From Lachnoclostridium sp. UBA6475 (GTDB taxonomy: Bacteria > Bacillota > Clostridia > Lachnospirales > Lachnospiraceae): 6,950 nucleotides of DNA. Under the pieces are notes generated by a model, which was not told where the DNA came from, did not search any database, and saw only the letters and a list, made by a program, of their open reading frames with translations. The DNA is taken from NCBI GenBank assembly GCA_002435545.1, contig DJNB01000232.1, forward strand, positions 1 through 6,950, written 5' to 3'. How positions within the stretch are numbered: position 1 is the first letter of the stretch; each line of letters starts with the position of its first letter. A program made the translations under genes and the position numbers. Shown piece by piece: positions 1 to 5,329 of this stretch.

Positions 1-319
1 TAACCTCATCGCCATCGTAGGCATTGGAGCAGCCGGACTCCGGAATAAAAATATCGTCGGGCTGGCCTTCCACCCGCACAAATCCAAATCCCTTTGACGT
101 TGCCATAAACGTCCCTGCATTGACATTTTCTTTGGGAAGCTGATATCGTCCGCTTCCATCGATCACTATTTTTCCTTCTTTTACCAGTTCGTCCAGCAGC
201 GCATGAAATTTGGCGCGTTCCTTTTTCGGTACACAAAACAGCGCCGCGATCTCTTTGCCCTTCATCGGACGATACTCTTCTTCTTTGATAAATGCATAGA
301 GCATTTCTTTTCGATCCAT
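1..319 (-). CDS. rnr: Ribonuclease R, N-terminal part (3' end outside window)
   Basis: RNase R is a processive 3'-to-5' exoribonuclease of the RNB family that degrades structured RNA and works with SmpB/tmRNA in ribosome rescue. The window holds the first 106 codons. They begin MDRKEMLYAFIKEE, a winged-helix type N-terminal region (about residues 1-60), followed by the start of the first cold-shock (OB-fold) domain at about residues 67-106. That domain shows GTFMATSKGFGFVRVEG, then DDIFIP and YDGDEV, the typical RNase R signature. The catalytic RNB and S1 domains lie beyond the left edge. The ATG at 319 is preceded by a purine-rich AAAGGA with 6-nt spacing. The frame is open to base 1 without a stop. 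The gene follows secG in the same direction, as in many Firmicutes, but a terminator and a leader hairpin separate them. I saw no convincing promoter; TCTAAT at 368-373 is a possible -10 with a poor -35. Confidence 0.93.
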   Translation of the reverse strand, partial: MDRKEMLYAFIKEEEYRPMKGKEIAALFCVPKKERAKFHALLDELVKEGKIVIDGSGRYQLPKENVNAGTFMATSKGFGFVRVEGQPDDIFIPESGCSNAYDGDEV

Positions 320-333
320 TTTCTTTCCTTTCC

Positions 334-387
334 GGTAACAATTCAGGTTCCCTTCTCCCCCATTCGCATTAGACCTGAATAGTTACC
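334..387 (-). repeat. Imperfect inverted repeat / hairpin in the rnr leader
   Basis: Two 14-nt arms, 334-347 and 374-387, are complementary apart from one central mismatch. Read on the minus strand they are GGTAACTATTCAGG and CCTGAATTGTTACC, with a U-U mismatch in the RNA, around a 26-nt loop that contains a G-rich run. The 3' arm ends directly before the rnr Shine-Dalgarno (AAAGGA, 326-331), so a folded leader would sit against the ribosome binding site. No T-tract follows, so it is not a standard terminator. It may be a leader regulatory or stabilising structure, an operator, or a copy of a dispersed palindromic repeat. The function is unknown. Confidence 0.6.
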
Positions 388-395
388 TAATCAGT

Positions 396-441
396 AAAAA
401 ACCTCTGAAGGCTTTCTCTTTACAAAGGCTCTTCAGAGGTT
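396..441 (-). terminator. Rho-independent terminator after secG
   Basis: A perfect 11-bp inverted repeat has arms 431-441 (AACCTCTGAAG on the minus strand) and 400-410 (CTTCAGAGGTT), enclosing a 20-nt loop that may form a short imperfect inner stem. It is followed on the minus strand by a run of six T residues (396-401). On the plus strand no T-run follows, so it acts for minus-strand transcription. It lies 26 bases past the secG stop codon and would end the ftsZ-secG transcript before rnr. Confidence 0.85.
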
Positions 442-467
442 AAAATCCATTTTAAAGTATCTCTTGA

Positions 468-710
468 TTATTTCATGTTCATACAGAGTACAATGGATAA
501 AATAATAAACAACGCACCAAGTACGCTGGTAATTTTTACCATCTTACCTTCTGCAGAACGTCCTTTGTTCTTACTCCAATACGTATCTGCGGCACCGGTA
601 ACTGCACCAAGACCGGAAGTCTTACCCTCCTGCATCAATACAACAACTACAATGGCGATACATATTACAATATATAAAACCTGAATGATTGTTTTTACTA
701 AAGTAGACAT
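468..710 (-). CDS. secG: Preprotein translocase subunit SecG
   Basis: SecG is the small third subunit of the SecYEG channel in the cytoplasmic membrane and supports SecA-driven export. The 80-residue product has the usual SecG size and layout: a first membrane helix (about residues 7-25), the family loop with VVLMQEGKTSGLGA (about 23-36) and a short cytoplasmic stretch GAADTYWSKNKGR, then a second helix (about 58-77). The ATG at 710 lies three bases after the ftsZ TAA. Its AAGGAGG ribosome binding site (719-725, 8-nt spacing) is encoded by the last ftsZ codons, so translation is probably coupled to ftsZ. A terminator follows. The secG-rnr order is common in Firmicutes, but attachment to ftsZ is less usual. 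Confidence 0.95.
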   Translation of the reverse strand: MSTLVKTIIQVLYIVICIAIVVVVLMQEGKTSGLGAVTGAADTYWSKNKGRSAEGKMVKITSVLGALFIILSIVLCMNMK

Positions 711-713
711 CTG

Positions 714-2006
714 TTAGTCCTCCTTCTTTCTATAATTTTGTATAAATTCCGGAATTTTAATATTATCATCCTCTTTTTTCATCGTCTGACCGACTTGCTG
801 AGGTGTCCGGTTAATTTTATGATTTACAACAGGCATGTCCTGATTTACTGTCGTTGCTGTCTGCGACGGCGTCTTAGGTGCTGCACTGCTAAATCCATTT
901 AAAAAACTTGGCCTTGCCATCGGTGTAGGCTTTGCCACATGCGGTGTCGATGCTGTATGTCCTAAATTCAAACCAGAATTCAGATTTCCACCAAGGGAAC
1001 CATTTGAAAATGTACTGCCAAAACTTCCAAAGGACGATGCCTGTGCTGCTTCATCCTTTAACCCGGTAGCAATGATCGTAATCGTAACGCCATCGGTGTC
1101 ATCGTTTTCATCTAACATAATACCAAAGATGATATTCGCATCTTCTCCGGCAAGCTCCCGTACATACTCGGCCGCCTCGCTCGTCTCCTGGATACCAATG
1201 TCTCCACCGCTGAAGTTCAGGATGAAGTTTGTGGCACCATCCACGCTTGTCTCAAGCAGCGGACTTGTGATCGCGTGCTGTACAGCCTCCATACATTTAT
1301 TTTCACCGGTTCCGTATCCCACTCCGATATGAGCGATTCCCTTGTCTTTCATGATGGTTGTAACATCGGCAAAGTCAAGGTTGATAAGTGCCGGCAGATT
1401 GATCAGGTCGGTAATACCATGTACACCCTGCTGCAATACCTGATCTGCCATACTGAACGCATCTTTCATGGATGTTTTCTTATCCGATATCGAAAGAAGT
1501 TTTTCATTCGGAACTACGATCAGTGTATCTACATTTTCTTTTAATTTATCAATTCCTGCAAGTGCATTGTCCATCCGGCGTTTTCCTTCAAACTGGAATG
1601 GTTTTGTCACAACACCAACCGTAAGGATATCCTGCTCTTTTGCAATCTGGGCAATCACAGGAGCGGCTCCTGTACCGGTTCCACCACCCATACCACAGGT
1701 GATAAATACCATGTCATGTCCCTGGATCAGGTTCAAAAGCTCTTCACGGCTTTCTTCTGCAGCCTGCTCACCTACTTCCGGACGCGCACCGGCGCCAAGA
1801 CCTTTGGTCAGTTTTTCTCCAATCTGAATGATATGCGGGGCTTTACATCTGCGCAAATGCTGCTTGTCCGTATTGGCACAAACAAAATCTACCCCTTGAA
1901 TTCCTTCATCGATCATGCGGTTTACGGCATTGTTTCCTGCGCCGCCAACTCCGACAACAAGAATCTTGCAAACGTATTCCGTCTCGTTATTCATTATCTC
2001 TAACAC
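714..2006 (-). CDS. ftsZ: Cell division protein FtsZ
   Basis: FtsZ is the tubulin-like GTPase that polymerises at midcell and recruits the divisome. The product has 430 residues. The GTPase domain spans about residues 11-316, with the GGAGNNAVNRM nucleotide-binding loop (21-31), NTD (45-47), the tubulin signature GGGTGTG (107-113), FQFEGKRR (137-144) and the T7 catalytic loop NLDFADV with Asp211 and Asp214. A Ser/Gly/Asn/Pro-rich linker (about 320-412) leads to the conserved tail peptide IPEFIQNYR (418-426), which in the family binds partners such as FtsA or SepF. The GTG at 2006 is chosen because AAGGAGG lies 7 nt upstream; the in-frame ATG at 1994 would be 19 nt away. The gene sits 122 bp after divIB, with its own promoter candidate in the gap, and is followed at 3 bp by secG. 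NTDKQHLRR is a slightly unusual version of the NTDxQAL segment, but no key residue is missing. Confidence 0.98.
   Translation of the reverse strand: MLEIMNNETEYVCKILVVGVGGAGNNAVNRMIDEGIQGVDFVCANTDKQHLRRCKAPHIIQIGEKLTKGLGAGARPEVGEQAAEESREELLNLIQGHDMVFITCGMGGGTGTGAAPVIAQIAKEQDILTVGVVTKPFQFEGKRRMDNALAGIDKLKENVDTLIVVPNEKLLSISDKKTSMKDAFSMADQVLQQGVHGITDLINLPALINLDFADVTTIMKDKGIAHIGVGYGTGENKCMEAVQHAITSPLLETSVDGATNFILNFSGGDIGIQETSEAAEYVRELAGEDANIIFGIMLDENDDTDGVTITIIATGLKDEAAQASSFGSFGSTFSNGSLGGNLNSGLNLGHTASTPHVAKPTPMARPSFLNGFSSAAPKTPSQTATTVNQDMPVVNHKINRTPQQVGQTMKKEDDNIKIPEFIQNYRKKED
719..725 (-). promoter_or_regulatory. secG ribosome binding site inside ftsZ
   Basis: AAGGAGG on the minus strand lies 8 nt before the secG ATG and is formed by the final Lys-Glu-Asp codons of ftsZ. 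It fixes the secG start and makes the ftsZ C-terminal codons double as a translation signal. Confidence 0.8.
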
Positions 2007-2013
2007 TGCAGTT

Positions 2014-2020
2014 CCTCCTT
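2014..2020 (-). promoter_or_regulatory. ftsZ ribosome binding site deciding a GTG start
   Basis: A consensus AAGGAGG lies 7 nt before the GTG at 2006. It favours this start over the ATG four codons further in. Confidence 0.8.
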
Positions 2021-2078
2021 CTATCTATCCAAAAATATTTTATATTCAATTATAGTATAATATTCGCATATATATTAT

Positions 2079-2107
2079 ATAATAAAGTTTTTCCGTAAAA
2101 ATATCAA
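2079..2107 (-). promoter_or_regulatory. Candidate sigma-A type promoter for ftsZ-secG
   Basis: On the minus strand, TTGATA (2102-2107) and TATTAT (2079-2084) are separated by 17 bp. The boxes match the -35 and -10 consensus in 5 of 6 positions each. Transcription would start near 2072, giving a leader of about 65 nt. The rest of the 122-bp divIB-ftsZ gap (2007-2128) is very AT-rich and contains a second TATAAT (2049-2054) without a good -35. Chance matches are easy in such DNA, so this is a prediction. Confidence 0.5.
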
Positions 2108-2128
2108 GTATAAATTACATTTTTTTTG

Positions 2129-2845
2129 TTAATTTTTCTTTAAAATGACATCTCCTCCGGCATGATACGATGACATATCAATCTCTCCTGCCAGTTTTTG
2201 CTCCTTTGCTGTCTTCAAAATATCCGACAATGCGGCGATTGCCTCATCATAATTGTCTTTTTTTCCCAGATTCACTTTGATATCACCGGAATACAAAAAA
2301 GCGGCATTTTCGCTGTCAAATACCACGCGGTCCCAGGTAACACCGTAATGCTGGAACAAACCGGACAGATTCATGATCCGTGACAAAAGCGCTTCATCCT
2401 CCATCTGTACCTTTTCATACAATGAAAAGGTCGTCATTGTCTTTGTTTCAAAAAGCGGAATGCCTTCCATTTTTTCCTGTGTACTTTTCAATACCGTCCC
2501 ATCTTTATCAAAATAGATAAACTGGTTCATATACGAAATTCCGGCGATTATCTTCTTTTCATACAATTTGATATGGATTTTGCGGATTCCCGGATACGTA
2601 ATCTGATACTCCCGGACGTACGGAAGTGTCGGGCAAAATCCTAATTTCCGCTTAATCCACGATGTCACAACGTTGTGATCCAAAAAGGTATTGCAGACTT
2701 CTCCCGCTACCACTTCCTCTGAAAAGAAAGTATTTCCCTCGACGGTGATCTCTGTAACATGAAATACTGCGGCAACAATCAGCGCAATGGCAAGAACGAT
2801 TCCCGGAATAATGATTTTCCATTTTTTTCCTTTCTTCTCACTCAT
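2129..2845 (-). CDS. divIB: Cell division protein DivIB/FtsQ
   Basis: DivIB/FtsQ is a bitopic membrane protein that scaffolds the divisome with DivIC/FtsB and FtsL. With the start chosen here the protein has 238 residues: a basic cytoplasmic head (MSEKKGKKWK), one membrane helix (about 11-28), and an extracytoplasmic POTRA-type domain (about 30-97) opening with VTEITVEGNTFFS and including a YPGIRKIHIKLYEKK strand. A FtsQ/DivIB beta domain with YFDKDGTVL (111-119) follows. An in-frame ATG at 2866 would add seven residues but has no ribosome binding site at a workable distance. The ATG at 2845 has AGGAGG 6 nt upstream and yields the expected short basic head. It sits between murA and ftsZ, a usual position. 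The family is highly variable in sequence; the call rests on topology, the POTRA-like strand pattern and context. Confidence 0.9.
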   Translation of the reverse strand: MSEKKGKKWKIIIPGIVLAIALIVAAVFHVTEITVEGNTFFSEEVVAGEVCNTFLDHNVVTSWIKRKLGFCPTLPYVREYQITYPGIRKIHIKLYEKKIIAGISYMNQFIYFDKDGTVLKSTQEKMEGIPLFETKTMTTFSLYEKVQMEDEALLSRIMNLSGLFQHYGVTWDRVVFDSENAAFLYSGDIKVNLGKKDNYDEAIAALSDILKTAKEQKLAGEIDMSSYHAGGDVILKKN

Positions 2846-2879
2846 GGTCTTCCTCCTCGTATACATAGAATTTATTCAT
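2838..2879 (-). CDS. Possible 13-codon leader peptide bridging murA and divIB
   Basis: A small frame, MNKFYVYEEEDHE, starts at an ATG overlapping the murA TGA (ATGA arrangement) and ends at a TGA that lies within the first codons of divIB. A GAGG lies 4 nt upstream of its ATG, at the end of murA. Such a frame could carry ribosomes terminating on murA across the 30-nt gap to divIB. Very short frames occur by chance, and the AGGAGG of divIB explains its GAG GAG codons. There is no homology evidence, so this is speculative. Confidence 0.2.
   Translation of the reverse strand: MNKFYVYEEEDHE
2852..2857 (-). promoter_or_regulatory. divIB ribosome binding site deciding the start
   Basis: AGGAGG lies 6 nt upstream of the ATG at 2845. 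It falls inside the extra codons that a start at 2866 would use, which argues for the shorter protein. Confidence 0.78.
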
Positions 2880-4117
2880 CGTACCTCAAATCCAAAATTT
2901 TCCATATTTTGAACGGGATCCTCATAGCCGCGCAGAATATTTTCCGCCTGCTCTATCACCGTTTCTCCCTCTGCCATGACACCTGCCAGCAAGAGCGCCG
3001 CCCCGCTTCGCAGATCGGTTGCCCGTACTGTCTCACCATGCAGCCTGATAACACCGTGGACATAAGCACATTGGGATACGGTATCAATATCTGCCCCCAT
3101 CTTTTTCAGATAGGGGATCATTTGAAACCGGTTTTCAAATACCGTCTCGCATAAGACACTTTCTCCATGCGCCCTCGACATCAGCGTCAGAAAAAGTGAC
3201 TGGGCATCCGTTGGAAATCCCGGATATGGTGCCGTCTTTAAATACGGTATCGCTTTTATCCCCCGGTCTGCACTTACCACAACTTCATTCTCATGATTCA
3301 AAAATGTGCATCCGGCTTTTTCCAGTTCCTTCTGTTCGGTTAAAAAGTTTTCATTTTTGGTACAGATACGGATTTTCCCCTGTGTTCCCAGCGCCATTGC
3401 CGCATAGGTCATAAAAGCGATACGGTCGCCCGGCACGGTGATATCGGTTCCATGAAGACGTCTGACTCCACGGATAGTTATCGTCCCCGTCCCTTCTCCC
3501 TGAATCTCTGCTCCCATCTTGCGGAGCATCTGACACAAAGCCGTTATCTCCGGCTCTCTGGCACAATTTTCCAAAGTAACTTCGGATTTTCCAAGGGCAT
3601 GAAACAAGATCATATTTTCCACCGCACCCACGCTGGGATACGGAAACCGAATCGTAATCCGGTCCGGCACCTGTCTGCGGCAGCATACCAGCCATTCTCC
3701 TTCCTCGGTTACCGCGACACCCGACTTTTCAAATGCCGCAATATGGATATCGATCGGACGGCGGCCGATGGAACATCCTCCGGGCATATGTACTTTTGCC
3801 CTTCCGGTGCGCGCCAACAGACTTCCCAGAAAAAGAATGGACGCTCGAACACGCCCGGCTTCTTTTTGTAATATTTCGCTGTTTTTTAAATGATCGGCCT
3901 GCATACAAAGCACTGTATCTTCCCGCGCCGTCTGTATTCCAATATTTTCCAGTAGTTCTGTCATTACCCGTACATCCGAAATATTCGGACAATGATGAAA
4001 ACGGATCTCTTCCCTCGTAAGAATCCCCGCTGCCAGCATCGGTAAAGCCGCATTTTTGCTTCCCTGAAGCTCTGCTTCGCCTTCTGCCTGCCGGCCGCCA
4101 CGAACTACAATCTGCAC
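2876..4117 (-). CDS. murA: UDP-N-acetylglucosamine 1-carboxyvinyltransferase (MurA family)
   Basis: MurA transfers enolpyruvate from PEP to UDP-GlcNAc in the cytoplasm, the first committed step of peptidoglycan synthesis and the target of fosfomycin. The 413-residue product is close to the usual 417-435. Visible family landmarks are GSKNAALPMLAA with Lys21/Asn22, RASI with Arg91, PGGCSIGRRPIDIH with the catalytic-loop Cys115 and Arg120, APYPGFPTDAQSLF with Asp304, ENRFQMIPYLKKMGAD, ATDLRSGAALLLAG and the C-terminal RGYE with Arg396. It is divergent: the usual PDRIE(A/T)GT segment reads GDRIAFMT (230-237). The start is a GTG with GGAGG 7 nt upstream. It lies 62 bp after ftsW, in the position where murG is often found, and its TGA is 30 bp before the divIB start. 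It is probably one of two MurA paralogs in the genome, as is common in Firmicutes; that cannot be checked here. Confidence 0.92.
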   Translation of the reverse strand: MQIVVRGGRQAEGEAELQGSKNAALPMLAAGILTREEIRFHHCPNISDVRVMTELLENIGIQTAREDTVLCMQADHLKNSEILQKEAGRVRASILFLGSLLARTGRAKVHMPGGCSIGRRPIDIHIAAFEKSGVAVTEEGEWLVCCRRQVPDRITIRFPYPSVGAVENMILFHALGKSEVTLENCAREPEITALCQMLRKMGAEIQGEGTGTITIRGVRRLHGTDITVPGDRIAFMTYAAMALGTQGKIRICTKNENFLTEQKELEKAGCTFLNHENEVVVSADRGIKAIPYLKTAPYPGFPTDAQSLFLTLMSRAHGESVLCETVFENRFQMIPYLKKMGADIDTVSQCAYVHGVIRLHGETVRATDLRSGAALLLAGVMAEGETVIEQAENILRGYEDPVQNMENFGFEVR

Positions 4118-4124
4118 TTTCCGA

Positions 4125-4129
4125 CCTCC
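4125..4129 (-). promoter_or_regulatory. murA ribosome binding site deciding a GTG start
   Basis: GGAGG lies 7 nt before the GTG at 4117. The translated product begins (M)QIVVRGG, matching the IVVRGG opening usual for MurA, so no upstream extension is needed. Confidence 0.75.
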
Positions 4130-4179
4130 GCACTCACTTACATTTCTATCTTATGATATGCGGAATTTATCTGTTGGTA

Positions 4180-5322
4180 TCATGTCTTTACTCTTTTTTT
4201 CGAAATCTGCAGCACCAGTCCAATCTCTGCCAGCAGAAAGATCACACTGCTTCCTCCATAACTGATAAACGGAAGCGAAATACCGGTGGAAGGAATGGTA
4301 TTGGTAACAACCGCAATGTTGGCAAGTACCTGAACACCGATCTGCGCCATAACACCGGTACAGATCATGCCGCTGAAAAGATCCGGGGAAGTCGTTGCAA
4401 TATCGTAAATACGCCAGAGCAGGATCAAAAACATGAGCATTACGATCCCGGCTCCTACAATCCCCAGTTCTTCACAGATCACCGCAAAGATCATATCGTT
4501 ATGCGGTTCCGGGATAAATCCGAGTTTCTGCATACTCTGTCCAAGACCCGTTCCAAACAGCCCGCCGGATGCAATGGCGTACAATCCCTGCAGGATCTGA
4601 AATCCGCCTTCATTATTTTCCACATCACGCCATATCTCAATACGCTGCATACGAAAGGAATCTCCAAAGGTAATAAACAGCCAGACCAGTCCTGCCACGA
4701 TCAGCATACTGATAATGTACATTCTCTTATAACGCGCCGCCACAAAGCACATAATGAACACGATGCCCATCATCACGATCGCGGAACTTAAGTTTTCTTT
4801 TCCGACAAGAACGATCAGCACGGCAGCCGCAAGAAGGATCCGGATCGCCCCTTTGATATGGCTTACCATCGCCGGCGCATTGTTGATAAACGAAGCCGTA
4901 ATGAGCAGCACGGCAATTTTACTGATCTCCGCCGGCTGGATGGAAACCGGTCCAATGACCAGCCATCTTTTTGCTCCGTTAAATTCTCTTCCGACAAAAT
5001 ATACAGACAGCTGCAGCAGCACGGCACAAAAATACAATACCGTCACAAGATGCATATGTAATCCGGGCAGCCGTTTTAAAAGAATGCGGTAATCAATCTT
5101 TGACACAAATACCATGACAACGATTCCCACGACAAGATTCAGCATCTGTTTTTTCAAAAAATACGCGGAATCCTGGAACTTTACCTGTGCTGTATAAGAA
5201 CTGGAACTATAGATCATCAATAGTCCAAATCCAAGAAGACATAGCACGATCAGGAGAAGACTGTAATCAAATGTATATACTCCTTCTGCTGCCGCGGCTG
5301 CTTCCTGTTTTCTGTTTTTCAT
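4180..5322 (-). CDS. ftsW: SEDS-family septal peptidoglycan polymerase FtsW
   Basis: FtsW is a polytopic membrane glycosyltransferase that polymerises lipid II at the septum together with a class B penicillin-binding protein. The 380-residue product is hydrophobic with about ten predicted membrane segments. SEDS motifs are clear: GAKRWLVIGPVSIQPAEISK (116-135), GGLFGTGLGQSMQKLGFIPE (253-272), HNDMIFAVICEELG (274-287), which carries the Asp (276) equivalent to the essential extracellular-loop Asp of the family, and IPSTGISLPFISYGGSS (343-359). The usual (E/Q)PDLGT segment is replaced by KENLSSA (175-181). The ATG at 5322 lies 7 bp after the murD stop, with GGAG at 5333-5336 inside the end of murD, so coupled translation is likely. 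SpoVE, a sporulation paralog, is hard to exclude by sequence alone, but the dcw location favours FtsW. Confidence 0.93.
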   Translation of the reverse strand: MKNRKQEAAAAAEGVYTFDYSLLLIVLCLLGFGLLMIYSSSSYTAQVKFQDSAYFLKKQMLNLVVGIVVMVFVSKIDYRILLKRLPGLHMHLVTVLYFCAVLLQLSVYFVGREFNGAKRWLVIGPVSIQPAEISKIAVLLITASFINNAPAMVSHIKGAIRILLAAAVLIVLVGKENLSSAIVMMGIVFIMCFVAARYKRMYIISMLIVAGLVWLFITFGDSFRMQRIEIWRDVENNEGGFQILQGLYAIASGGLFGTGLGQSMQKLGFIPEPHNDMIFAVICEELGIVGAGIVMLMFLILLWRIYDIATTSPDLFSGMICTGVMAQIGVQVLANIAVVTNTIPSTGISLPFISYGGSSVIFLLAEIGLVLQISKKRVKT

Positions 5323-5329
5323 GAACCGA

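Noticed and set aside
6..341. 111-codon minus-strand frame overlapping the start of rnr
   Set aside because: Its product is a basic low-quality sequence, while the neighbouring frame starting at 319 gives a clean RNase R N-terminus. It is a shadow frame.
1072..2003. Several plus-strand frames of 86-119 codons opposite ftsZ
   Set aside because: They are antisense to the highly conserved GTPase domain, show no family features and have no convincing ribosome binding sites.
3120..3140. Near-palindrome around CCGG inside murA
   Set aside because: It is largely dictated by codons of the conserved FENRFQ segment of MurA, so no separate function is needed.
4480..4510. Possible loss of the essential FtsW aspartate
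   Set aside because: The changed PDLGT motif at first suggested an inactive enzyme, but the essential Asp of the family lies in the PEPHND segment (residue 276) and is present.
4153..4791. 212-codon open frame on the plus strand opposite ftsW
   Set aside because: The translation is rich in His, Asn and Lys with no domain-like pattern, and it lies antisense to a clear FtsW with intact motifs. It is a by-product of ftsW codon use.
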